NCBI GenBank assembly: GCA_026390635.1
Contig: JAPLFO010000139.1
Span: 124,227-160,080, forward strand
From: Ignavibacteriales bacterium
GTDB taxonomy: Bacteria > Bacteroidota > Ignavibacteria > UBA10030 > UBA8401
Direction: 5' to 3'
Length of the DNA stretch: 35,854 bases
The position numbers and the translations under genes were made by a program. A model generated the notes under the pieces. It was not told the DNA's origin, ran no database searches, and saw only the letters and a program-made list of their open reading frames with translations. Positions 17,742 through 25,487 of the stretch are shown here, piece after piece. Position 1 is the first letter of the stretch, and every line of letters begins with the position of its first letter.

Positions 17742-18728
17742 TTACACGGCAAGTAATTTTTCAACAATCGCCAATGCGGTAACGCCGTCCGCCTCGGCAT
17801 TAAAATTCGGAATAATGCGATGCCGGAGTACCGGCACGGCCATTGCTTTCACATCATCGATGTCCGGCGTGAAGCGACCGGAAAGAACAGCGCGCGTTTT
17901 TGCTCCGAGAATTAAATACTGCGAAGCGCGCGGGCCGGCGCCCCATGTCAGCCAATCCTTGATGAACTGGGGTGCCCGCTCATGTTTTGGTCGCGTCTTT
18001 GCCGCCAGTTCGACTGCAAAATGTACAAGAGAATCCGATACCGGTACACGGCGTACCAAATCCTGGTATGCAACAATATCCTTCGCGGCGATAACGTGCC
18101 GAAGTATTGGTGCATACGGGCTGGTTGTTGATTTCACAATTTCGACTTCTTCAGCAAAGGAAGGATAGTCCAGCCACAAGTTCAACATGAAGCGATCCAA
18201 TTGTGCCTCGGGAAGCGGGTAGGTTCCTTCCTGCTCGATCGGGTTTTGTGTGGCGAGGACAAAAAACGGTTCCGTCAGCGTGTAGGTCTGTCCGGCGGCC
18301 GTGACATGATGTTCCTGCATTGCCTCCAGAAGTGCGGCCTGCGTTTTGGGTGGCGTGCGGTTGATTTCGTCGGCAAGTACCATGTTGGCAAACACGGGAC
18401 CCTTCACGAATTTGAAATTCTTCTGGCCTGTAGAATGATTCTCTTCTATGATTTCCGTGCCGCTGATATCGCTCGGCATCAGATCCGGTGTGAACTGGAT
18501 GCGACTGAAGGAGAGATCGAGCGCGTCTGCCAGCGTCTTGATCAGAAGTGTTTTTGCGAGGCCGGGAACACCGACCAACAAGCAATGTCCCCGCGAGAGA
18601 AGCGAGATAAGCAGTTGATCGATGACGGCTTCCTGGCCGATAATAACTTTGCCGATTTCCTGCTTGATTGCCTTGTAGTCTGCGGTGAGCTTGTGTACCG
18701 CGTCGACGTCATTGAAATCTTTTGCCAC
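17742..18728 (-). CDS. MoxR-family AAA+ ATPase
   Basis: 328 residues. Walker A GVPGLAKT (53-60), Walker B VLADEINR (117-124), ATQNPIEQEGTYPLPEAQLD (sensor 1 and the typical MoxR stretch) and the C-terminal lid. MoxR ATPases act as chaperones that activate partner proteins, usually with VWA and DUF58 proteins encoded alongside. Here the next minus-strand genes are a subtilase and a membrane VWA protein; no DUF58 gene is present. Stop to next start is 63 bases. An AT-rich stretch (18760-18780) just upstream of the gene may hold the promoter. Confidence 0.94.
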   Translation of the reverse strand: MAKDFNDVDAVHKLTADYKAIKQEIGKVIIGQEAVIDQLLISLLSRGHCLLVGVPGLAKTLLIKTLADALDLSFSRIQFTPDLMPSDISGTEIIEENHSTGQKNFKFVKGPVFANMVLADEINRTPPKTQAALLEAMQEHHVTAAGQTYTLTEPFFVLATQNPIEQEGTYPLPEAQLDRFMLNLWLDYPSFAEEVEIVKSTTSPYAPILRHVIAAKDIVAYQDLVRRVPVSDSLVHFAVELAAKTRPKHERAPQFIKDWLTWGAGPRASQYLILGAKTRAVLSGRFTPDIDDVKAMAVPVLRHRIIPNFNAEADGVTALAIVEKLLAV

Positions 18729-18851
18729 GACAGTATTCTGAGTGTGGAGAAATGAAATACAGTAGTATATAGTATAACAAAAATCCCGGACTTTTTCTCC
18801 CCAGGCTGCCGCTTCGCAGATCGGCGATCATATCTCCAGCAGACATCAAAA

Positions 18852-18909
18852 CCCCCGGGAAAAGCCCCCTGAACGCGCAGTTTCGAATGGGTTGCCGCTC
18901 GCCCGGGGG
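18852..18909. repeat. GC-rich inverted repeat in the moxR / aldo-keto reductase spacer
   Basis: CCCCCGGG (18852-18859) and CCCGGGGG (18902-18909) are complementary arms separated by 42 bases. First of three palindromic structures in this 377-base intergenic region. Confidence 0.55.
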
Positions 18910-18943
18910 GCGCTTGTCTGTTGATGCCCTAGGACAGTGGGTC

Positions 18944-18971
18944 GCAGGAACGGACACCCGTCCGTTCCTGC
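18944..18971. repeat. Strong 12-bp hairpin
   Basis: Perfect arms GCAGGAACGGAC / GTCCGTTCCTGC with loop ACCC. No T-run on either side. Located between divergent genes. Confidence 0.7.
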
Positions 18972-18996
18972 AGATCGGCCAATAGAAAAATGCAGA

Positions 18997-19014
18997 TGCG
19001 AACGCCCGTTCGCA
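18997..19014. repeat. 7-bp hairpin
   Basis: Arms TGCGAAC / GTTCGCA with loop GCCC, 25 bases after the 12-bp hairpin and about 90 bases before the aldo/keto reductase start. Confidence 0.6.
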
Positions 19015-19105
19015 CGCACCCATTGTCCGGAATAGCGATTCTCCTTTTTTTTTGGTACACTTTTATGCAATACATAAGGATTTTCATCAAAGGAGGATCT
19101 GCAGC

Positions 19106-20314
19106 ATGCCCAACGTTACACGCCGACTTTTCATTCGCACATCCGCCGTCGGGATGGGAGCCGCTATGCTGGCATCAGCCGCACCGGCTTCACTTCGCTC
19201 CGCAATTGCCCAGGATCAGAAACCGTCTAAAAAATTGATCACCAGAAAACTTGGAAAAACCGGCATAGATCTTCCCATTGTCAGCATGGGAGTGATGCGG
19301 GCGGACAATCCGGGTCTGGTGAAGGCTGCGCTCGAAACTGGTATGGTCCATCTCGATACTGCGCACGGCTATCAAAAAGGAAAGAACGAGGAAATGCTGG
19401 GAGAAGTCCTGAAAGCATATCCGCGGGATTCTTTTGTGATTGGCACGAAAATTACGCCGGAGGATCGGGAGAAAAAAGTATCTGATGCCGACGCAGGGAC
19501 GATCAAGGCCGCATTTCTGGCAAAACTCGACCTCAGCCTGCAGCGGCTTCAGATGAAGTATGTAGATATCCTTTATCTGCATGGAGCGGCTTCACGGGAT
19601 GCCGTGCTCTCTGCGCCGTACATCGAGGCGTTGAAAGAAGCAAAAGCCTCCGGCAAAGCAAAGCACATCGGCGTTTCGACGCACAAGAACGAACCCGAGG
19701 TAATTCAGGCGGCGATCGATAGCGGGGTGTATGAAGTTGTCCTGACGTCTCTCAACTTCAAACAAGACCACTATCAGGAGATGAAAAAAGCTATCGCCTC
19801 CGCCGCGAAAGCCGGCATTGGGATCGTTGCCATGAAGACAATGGCGGGCGGCTATCTGGACAAGGAGCGAAAGAAACCGGTGAACTGCAAAGCCGCGCTG
19901 AAGTTCGTCCTGCAGGATGAAAATGTTACCACATCCATTCCCGGTATCACAACGTTTGAGCATCTTGCCGAAAACGCCGCAGTCAACGAAGAGCTGACGA
20001 TGACAGGCGATGAAAAAGAATCGCTTTCACTGGGCAAGTTGGAAGGCGGACTCTATTGTCAGGGCTGCGAACAGTGCTCTGCCAACTGTAAGAAAGGACT
20101 CCCGATTCCGGAAATCATGCGGGCGTACATGTACGCCTACGGATACGCCAATGCCGCAATGGGACACGAATTGCTGGCGGAACTGGATCTCGGTAGCAAT
20201 CCCTGCGGCGATTGCGGCCGATGCACGGCTGTTTGCAGTAAGGGATTTGCGGTATCGGAAAAGATCGCGGACATTTCCCGGTTGGTTGATGTGCCATATG
20301 AATTTATCGGTTGA
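19106..20314 (+). CDS. Tat-exported aldo/keto reductase with two Cys4 (Fe-S type) clusters
   Basis: 402 residues. The N-terminus TRRLFIRTSAVGMGAAML is a twin-arginine signal (Arg6, Arg7), implying folding and cofactor loading before export. Aldo/keto reductase barrel follows, with the tetrad Asp84, Tyr89, Lys115 and His159. The C-terminal extension carries CQGCEQCSANC (Cys318, 321, 324, 328) and CGDCGRCTAVC (Cys367, 370, 373, 377), both CX2CX2CX3C, as in 4Fe-4S ferredoxin-like clusters. It may pass electrons between NAD(P)H or a redox partner and an unknown carbonyl substrate in the periplasm. Start 19106 is set by AGGAGG nine bases upstream and the Tat motif. Confidence 0.92.
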   Translation: MPNVTRRLFIRTSAVGMGAAMLASAAPASLRSAIAQDQKPSKKLITRKLGKTGIDLPIVSMGVMRADNPGLVKAALETGMVHLDTAHGYQKGKNEEMLGEVLKAYPRDSFVIGTKITPEDREKKVSDADAGTIKAAFLAKLDLSLQRLQMKYVDILYLHGAASRDAVLSAPYIEALKEAKASGKAKHIGVSTHKNEPEVIQAAIDSGVYEVVLTSLNFKQDHYQEMKKAIASAAKAGIGIVAMKTMAGGYLDKERKKPVNCKAALKFVLQDENVTTSIPGITTFEHLAENAAVNEELTMTGDEKESLSLGKLEGGLYCQGCEQCSANCKKGLPIPEIMRAYMYAYGYANAAMGHELLAELDLGSNPCGDCGRCTAVCSKGFAVSEKIADISRLVDVPYEFIG

Positions 20315-20343
20315 GTAATCATTAACTGTATCGGGACTATCGG

Positions 20344-21192
20344 ATGAAAAAAGCGTTTCTGATGCTGCTGTTGTTTCCGTTTCTTGCCGCGGCGCTGCCG
20401 CTGCAGCGCGATATCTTTCCGCCTGTCAAAGGCTGGCAGTCGCATAAAGACGACATGGTGTACACCCAGGATAATCTTTTCGATCTGATTGATGGAGCGG
20501 CAGAAGTTCTTCTCAGCTATGGTTTTGTCGATCTCCACGTGACGGAATATCGGAAGGATGGAGTCCAGCCGGTGCGGGTCGAGCTGTACAAACACTCATC
20601 GTCGCTCAACGCGTTCGGCATGTACTCGGCGGAACGCAAGCCCGAATATTCGTTCATCGATATTGGGACGCAGGGCTACATCGAAGACGGCGTTCTGAAT
20701 TTCTTTGTCGGCATCTATTATGTGAAAATCTCCACCGATGAACCGAAGGAATCCGGCCGCGGGACGATGACACTGATTGCCGGGGCGGTGGCCGATTTTC
20801 TGCGGCAAGCAAAAGGATTTCCACCGACGCTCAGTCTTTTTCCGCAGAAAAATAAGACGGCAAATTCCGAAGGATATGTTGCGGAGAGTTTTCTGGGATA
20901 TAAATTCATTCACTCCGCCTATACGGCGAGCTACGAAGACACTGCAAAGATTCAACTGTTCATCATCCCCTGCGATACGCCGCCGGCAGCACAGACGATG
21001 CTCGCAACTGCGTTGAAGCAATTCAATGCCGATACGGCGGTACATCAGGCGGGCGGAACATTTTCCGTCACCGATCAGCATAACGGACCGATCTATTTCC
21101 TGCTGAAGGGATCGATCCTCAGCGGCGTCGTGCATTGCAGCGACGCAGTAAAGGCGGAGGAGTATCTAAGGCTACTGGAAAAGACACTGTAG
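20344..21192 (+). CDS. Secreted DUF6599-like protein
   Basis: 282 residues with a signal peptide (MKKAFLMLLLFPFLAAALP). The segment DNLFDLIDGAAEVLLSYGFV is close to the NGAAE-YGF hallmark that I associate with DUF6599, and VELYKHSSSLNAFGMYSAER also fits; function of that family is unknown. It starts 29 bases after the Tat aldo/keto reductase on the same strand, with no terminator between, so they are probably co-transcribed and may act together in the periplasm. The gene ends 37 bases from the convergent lipoprotein gene. The DUF name is from memory. Confidence 0.8.
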   Translation: MKKAFLMLLLFPFLAAALPLQRDIFPPVKGWQSHKDDMVYTQDNLFDLIDGAAEVLLSYGFVDLHVTEYRKDGVQPVRVELYKHSSSLNAFGMYSAERKPEYSFIDIGTQGYIEDGVLNFFVGIYYVKISTDEPKESGRGTMTLIAGAVADFLRQAKGFPPTLSLFPQKNKTANSEGYVAESFLGYKFIHSAYTASYEDTAKIQLFIIPCDTPPAAQTMLATALKQFNADTAVHQAGGTFSVTDQHNGPIYFLLKGSILSGVVHCSDAVKAEEYLRLLEKTL

Positions 21193-21229
21193 TGAATATG
21201 TATGAGTGTTTCATACGGCTGTTCCGGAG

Positions 21230-21955
21230 CTATGGTGTCGCTTCATAAATTTCGCAGCTTTGATCGGGAAAGGCGATCAGTTCGCACGGATCCTCCGCGA
21301 TTGCAGATCCGGCATACGGGTAGATATAGCATGATGAAAAAGTCAGATCTGGCGGATAGATGATCCCTGTTTGATTGAAGAGCCGGACGCTCGCCTGAAC
21401 GCGGTATGCCTGCCGGGCGAAAAAAAATCGCACGGACGGTCCTGCGTAACAAAAATTTTGGTAGTATTTATGATCATCCCTCTTTCGCGCCGCATTGAAC
21501 GCCGGATTATACGGCAGCCAGGTGCTGTCGTCCATCTTCAGGTTCCAGGAGTAGTAGAGCGTGATTGAATCGCCGGATGCCAGCGTGATCATGCCCGTTG
21601 TAGGTTCGTACTGACGAGCACCCTTAATATTGCTCACGTCCAGTTTATCCGTCCTCGTTTTGACAATATTCCCGGTGAGTTCAAGAGGAATAAGCCATTC
21701 AATCCGGATGGTTCCCGCAATCGCTGCCCGCGCCTGTATCACCTCGTCCGAATTATTGCGAACGACAAGCAAAATGTTATATGCATTTTCCGTCCGGGAA
21801 TACGAATAGTGCCACGCCAGTCTTGCACTCAATAAGTTGCTGGGATCATTACGGTCGGGGAGTGTTTCATCACAGGAAGAGAAGAAAAAGGATGGAAGTG
21901 TCGCCAAGCATATTGAGAGAAGCAATCTTGACCGTGACCGGATGAAAGTGATCAT
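21230..21955 (-). CDS. Lipoprotein, paralogue of the gene at 26941-27645
   Basis: About 241 residues from Met at 21955 (in-frame starts at 21970 and 21991 are possible). Basic n-region, hydrophobic core and lipobox-like FSSC (Cys28). The mature protein starts DETLPDRNDPS; the paralogue has DEVLPARNDPS. Both also share a run of hydrophobic beta strands, an IEWLI motif, YYxWNLK-DDST, a QAYRV segment and FSSCYIYPY near the end. No known family recognised. Probably an outer-membrane or periplasmic lipoprotein of a surface complex encoded with the TonB-dependent receptor. The upstream spacer is occupied by a MITE-like element. Confidence 0.8.
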   Translation of the reverse strand: MITFIRSRSRLLLSICLATLPSFFFSSCDETLPDRNDPSNLLSARLAWHYSYSRTENAYNILLVVRNNSDEVIQARAAIAGTIRIEWLIPLELTGNIVKTRTDKLDVSNIKGARQYEPTTGMITLASGDSITLYYSWNLKMDDSTWLPYNPAFNAARKRDDHKYYQNFCYAGPSVRFFFARQAYRVQASVRLFNQTGIIYPPDLTFSSCYIYPYAGSAIAEDPCELIAFPDQSCEIYEATP

Positions 21956-22008
21956 TACTGGCTTTCCCATATTATCATGACGGTACGACAAAAGACTATT
22001 TCAATGCA

Positions 22009-22576
22009 ATGTTGTCCAAAATAATCCGGGAATATAGGAATACAGACCTCGTGAGCGCAGAATTGATGTTTTTTTTGCGAGCATTGATATAATATTTTGC
22101 TTTCTAAAAGCATGCAAAAGCGTCATTTCTTTTGTCTTGAAACAAAAGAAATGACGAAAGAAAAATTCAAGACTGACGAAAAATATGGGCAAAACGGCGG
22201 CTCACTTCGCTGCATGGTTCGACTTCGTCGCGGAGTTTACCCCGTGCAACGGGGCTCCCTTGCTCACCATGACGTGTTGCCTCACCCCGAGCAAGTCCGG
22301 CAAGAGCCGGACGCGCCGAGGGGACTGTGCGGCCGCTTCGTTCGCCTTGTTTTGCTTCCATATTTTTCGCAGGTCAATAGCAAATTATTGCAGAAAGCAG
22401 ACCGGAGCGCCGGAGGCGCGCCATATTTGTAGCAGAGCGTCTTCTCACAGATTCAATCAATTCTCGTTGCGAAATGGGGGTGACGTTTAACATAGGAGAA
22501 GCACCGTAGATAATTGCGACTATTTAAGACTTCAAGTCCGACGCATTTCATTTGATAGTTATTTTGGACAAGTCAG
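22009..22576. mobile_element. MITE-like element with terminal inverted repeats and flanking direct repeats
   Basis: Inverted repeats TTGTCCAAAATAA (22012-22024) and TTATTTTGGACAA (22559-22571) bracket about 560 bp without a credible gene. Just outside are 11-bp direct repeats ATTTCAATGCA (21998-22008 and 22577-22587), which look like a target-site duplication. Inside, in order: a 14-bp hairpin (22122-22155), a region with CCCCGT/ACGGGG, a CACCCCGAGC...CGAGGGG palindrome (22272-22320) and a GGAGCGCCGGAGGCGCG palindrome near 22405. The left ~190 bp recur at 27739-27946. No transposase gene, so it would move with help in trans. Confidence 0.65.
22122..22173 (+). repeat. 14-bp hairpin with loop complementary to downstream sequence
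   Basis: Perfect arms GTCATTTCTTTTGT / ACAAAAGAAATGAC (22122-22135, 22142-22155), loop CTTGAA. The loop is complementary to TTCAAG at 22166-22171, and GTCTTGAA (22134-22141) pairs fully with TTCAAGAC (22166-22173). Two exclusive folds or a pseudoknot are possible. The same sequence is conserved without change in the copy at 27739-27832. Confidence 0.75.
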
Positions 22577-22645
22577 ATTTCAATGCAGAAGCAAACAAAA
22601 ACCCAAAAACCTAAAAAACTTCTCAGCGATTCCGATACCTCCAGT

Positions 22646-24142
22646 CTAGAATTCGGCACTTAAACCGACACGAACCCTGCGGAGATCATAATAGGCGCTG
22701 GGATCTTCCAGTTCCCCGCCGATTCGTCCATTGGAATCGATCCATTTGACGTTCTTGGTATTTAAAAGATTCCGGATATCGGCATAAGCGGTGACGGCGG
22801 CCTTTTCTCCGAGCAGAAAGATTCGCGATAATTTCAGATTTACAAATACCACATCCTTCATCCGGTAGTTGTTCGGAACGAAGTCTTTTGTCGAATCCAG
22901 CGGCGTGAAGCCGTCGCGTGTCGGGAAGTAGGTGTACGGCTTGGCCGAATTATACCAGAGGACAAAATTTGCAACCACATCGTACGGCAGCTTCCCTTCG
23001 ATGTCGAGCTTTATGGAATGACGCTGATCCCAGCTGAGGGGGAATGTTTTTGCTTTGATCGGGAACCCCCACTGTGCCTGATTTACCGCTTGGTTTGCGG
23101 TTTCACTCATTCCCTCGGTCACTATATAAGTGTAGGAAATGCTCCCGGAAAGTTTTTCATCGCGTTCCCGGCTCAGGACAAACTCAATTCCCGACGCCTC
23201 GGCTTCCGCATTGTTCACATAAGTGGCAAATCCGTAGTCGCCGGCAAACTTGCTGTCGAACGCTACCAGTGTTTTGGAATCGATCTGATTCTTCGCATTC
23301 TTCTTGAAATAGGTGATCGATCCGACAAAGTTTTCGTTGATGGCGTGTTTATAGCCCAATTCCCACGCAATGGTCCGCTCCGGTTCCAGATCGGGATTTC
23401 CCGCCAGCACGCTCCTCGATCCGGATTGAATCTGCGCCGGCGTTATTCCCGAATAGAGATAGTCGAACAGGGGGAACTGGAAATAATATCCGAAGTTTAC
23501 ATAGAACATGCCATCAGGCCCGGTCGGAGCGGCGAATGCTATGCGCGGACTGAACTGCTGCTTGACAGTGACTTTTTTCAATCCGGTGTAATGTTCCACA
23601 AACTCCGACGGATTGCTGAGCGACGGAATGTACTCCACTGCGGGGCGTTCCGCTCGCGGATCCATAAAATCCCAGCGCACGCCGAGACTCAGAATGGAAC
23701 CGTCGCGGGAGAATTGAATCTTGTCCTGAAGAAATGCGCTTCCCATGCGGGGAAAATATTCATACAGGCTGCTGTAGTTGAGCAGCGGAGCATTCTCCAC
23801 CGTTTTGCCGAAGTAGGTGCGCTGCGGTTCAAACTTCACAAGGTCGGAAATGATGTCGTATTGCGAAATCTCGAATCCGGCTTTGAACAGATGAATCTTA
23901 TCCACCTGCGAGGTGTAGTCGCCTTTGACGGTGTACACTTCCTGCTGTATCTTTGCCCACCAGTTTTTGGTTCCGTCGACGATATAGCGGAGAAAAATGT
24001 CGTATCGGTACGGAGTGACGATCATATCCGATTTCATTCCTGCTCCGACCTGATTCCGCAGATAATATCTACTCAGACCGAGAGAGAAAGATGAGCTGTT
24101 CGAGAGCGTCTGCGTGAATGTCAGCGCGGTGCGGATGGACAT
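22646..24142 (-). CDS. TonB-dependent receptor, C-terminal beta-barrel part (downstream of amber codon)
   Basis: About 498 residues from the first Met after the stop, but the frame is open for 21 more codons back to TAG 24206-24208 and is the same frame as the upstream fragment. Long amphipathic strands with aromatic girdles (NFGYYFQFPLFDYLYSGI, FVGSITYFKKNAKNQIDSKT, LSGSISYTYIVTEGMSETAN), a TonB-box-style C-terminus RVRVGLSAEF ending in Phe as outer-membrane barrels do. Alone it lacks signal peptide and plug, so it can only work if the stop is read through or is a sequence error. The Met at 24142 has no evident ribosome site. Confidence 0.88.
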   Translation of the reverse strand: MSIRTALTFTQTLSNSSSFSLGLSRYYLRNQVGAGMKSDMIVTPYRYDIFLRYIVDGTKNWWAKIQQEVYTVKGDYTSQVDKIHLFKAGFEISQYDIISDLVKFEPQRTYFGKTVENAPLLNYSSLYEYFPRMGSAFLQDKIQFSRDGSILSLGVRWDFMDPRAERPAVEYIPSLSNPSEFVEHYTGLKKVTVKQQFSPRIAFAAPTGPDGMFYVNFGYYFQFPLFDYLYSGITPAQIQSGSRSVLAGNPDLEPERTIAWELGYKHAINENFVGSITYFKKNAKNQIDSKTLVAFDSKFAGDYGFATYVNNAEAEASGIEFVLSRERDEKLSGSISYTYIVTEGMSETANQAVNQAQWGFPIKAKTFPLSWDQRHSIKLDIEGKLPYDVVANFVLWYNSAKPYTYFPTRDGFTPLDSTKDFVPNNYRMKDVVFVNLKLSRIFLLGEKAAVTAYADIRNLLNTKNVKWIDSNGRIGGELEDPSAYYDLRRVRVGLSAEF

Positions 24143-24205
24143 TTGTGACCGCTTCGGAAGTCCGTCCAGATTATAGCGCCAGCTGAATTCATAGTCACGC
24201 CATTG

Positions 24206-24208
24206 CTA
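24206..24208 (-). other. In-frame amber stop splitting the TonB-dependent receptor
   Basis: Minus strand ...ATC TAC ACG TTG TAG CAA TGG CGT GAC TAT GAA..., giving IYTL*QWRDYE. Both sides are receptor-like and in the same frame, so a single C-to-T change of CAG would produce this. No indel is needed. Confidence 0.92.
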
Positions 24209-25183
24209 CAACGTGTAGATTGCCTGAAGACTCAGGCGTGTGGTCGACGTCGCATAATAGTCGGCTTTCGTGACGCCGGAAAGTTCTTTGCTGCTGGGTG
24301 AGGGGAAGAAGTTCTGCATATCCTGCCACCACCGGGTATTGCTCAGGCGCACAGTTGTAGCGGTCATATAAAAGAGCGAATTGCGGACAATCGGTCCGCT
24401 GGCGGTCAATTCCAGTTCGTTCAGCTGATCGGTCTGTTTCACCCATTTGGAAGGGATCCAGTTGTCTTTTTCAAACCTCGCATTGAATCGGTGCTCGTTC
24501 TCTCCGGTGCGCGTAATAACATTGACAATCGCGGACATCGCGTTCCCGTATTCAGCGTCAAAACCGCCGGTCATAATCGTTATACCGCCGATAGCGCTCT
24601 TCGGCAATTCGCTTCCCAGACCGCCGGAAATGTAATCCTGTACCGGCATTCCGTCGATAAGATAGAGCACTTCATTCGTTTTGCCGCCGCGCACATTTCC
24701 CTCCATCGTAACGCCGGGCTGCAGCGAAAGAATATCGAGAAAATTTGTGACCGGCATTCTTTCCAGTTTGATTTCTCCGATGGAGTAGGCGGTTGACGGC
24801 TGGTCCTTTTGAATAAGCGGTTTCTGCGCGGTGACTTCCACGCCCTGCATCTGGACGGTGGAAGCTTCCAGCAGGACTTCGATCCGCGTGCGAAGATCGG
24901 CAAGCACGGTCACTTTTTTCATTGTGATCGTTTTGTAGCCGACGTAGCTGAATTTTACATTGTACGTGCCGGCGGGAATATTGTTCAACTGATACAGGCC
25001 GTCGATATCGGTCACACAGCCCATCATTGTGCCGATAAGCTGAATGCTGACGGCGGGCAATGGTTCCTTTGTGCTCTTATCGAGAACTCTTCCGTCGATG
25101 ATACCGACAGTGCCGGCAATTCCGCAATGAACCAGAAAAAGCAGCAAAGTGAACTGCCGCCACAGTCGATGATAGTTCGGCAT
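24206..25183 (-). CDS. TonB-dependent receptor, N-terminal part (signal, regulatory domain, plug)
   Basis: About 325 residues to the amber stop. ATG 25183 follows AAGGAAAGG and gives a signal peptide (RLWRQFTLLLFLVHCGIAG); the upstream TTG at 25201 is less likely. Then a carboxypeptidase-regulatory-like domain (about 27-110: IDGRVLDKSTKEPLPAVSIQ, DGLYQLNNIPAGTYNVKFSY) and a plug domain (about 120-235: SLQPGVTMEGNVRGGKTNEV, YLIDGMPVQD, GFDAEYGNAMSAIVNVITRT). This is the layout of SusC/CirA-like receptors that take up large substrates using TonB energy. No SusD partner is nearby. With the downstream piece the whole protein would be about 845 residues, a normal length. Confidence 0.9.
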   Translation of the reverse strand: MPNYHRLWRQFTLLLFLVHCGIAGTVGIIDGRVLDKSTKEPLPAVSIQLIGTMMGCVTDIDGLYQLNNIPAGTYNVKFSYVGYKTITMKKVTVLADLRTRIEVLLEASTVQMQGVEVTAQKPLIQKDQPSTAYSIGEIKLERMPVTNFLDILSLQPGVTMEGNVRGGKTNEVLYLIDGMPVQDYISGGLGSELPKSAIGGITIMTGGFDAEYGNAMSAIVNVITRTGENEHRFNARFEKDNWIPSKWVKQTDQLNELELTASGPIVRNSLFYMTATTVRLSNTRWWQDMQNFFPSPSSKELSGVTKADYYATSTTRLSLQAIYTL

Positions 25184-25228
25184 GAAAAACCTTTCCTTCA
25201 AATCAAGGTAAATACTCAGCGTTAAAAG

Positions 25229-25256
25229 CTTTGGCCACAGAACACAGAGAATTTGC
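25229..25256 (-). repeat. Dispersed CTCTGTG repeat, copy 4
   Basis: Minus strand reads TTCTCTGTGTTCTGTGGCCA, then AAGCTTTTAACGCTGAG. It ends about 46 bases before the receptor start at 25183, in sense orientation. Confidence 0.7.
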
Positions 25257-25339
25257 TGTAAAATCGTTCAAAGCATTGCAGCATCTCGAAAAGTTTGCAC
25301 GAACTCGAATGTTCCTGGAGAAAAATAGCAAATGGTCTT

Positions 25340-25452
25340 CTCTGTGTTCTCATCTTTTGCTCTGTGCGTCACCCCGAGCTGGGACTCGCGAAGCGAGGAC
25401 GCGTCGAGGGGCTCTGCGGCAAATCTTTTTCTATTCTGCACGCTGAGCAGTT
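25340..25452 (+). repeat. Dispersed CTCTGTG repeat, copy 5, interrupted by a second palindrome
   Basis: The first 27 bases (25340-25366) are identical to copy 1 (4049-4075). Then 45 bases (25367-25411, CGTCACCCCGAGC...CGTCGAGGGG) replace the two bases CC of copy 1, after which CTCTGCGGCAAATC resumes the copy 1 sequence and ends in CGCTGAGCAGTT. Confidence 0.75.
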
Positions 25453-25487
25453 ATAAATCGGGACTTCTGAAAAACTATTTCACACTC

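Noticed and set aside
18709-19070. Two minus-strand open frames in the moxR/aldo-keto reductase spacer
   Set aside because: They cross three palindromes, overlap the moxR start or lack a ribosome site, and show no family resemblance.
22097-22432. Open frame starting MLSKSMQKRHFFCLETKE
   Set aside because: The same peptide occurs at 27834 on the minus strand because both are the hairpin repeat; no independent coding evidence.
23018-24094. 358-codon plus-strand frame
   Set aside because: Lies opposite the TonB receptor barrel, which has clear family features.
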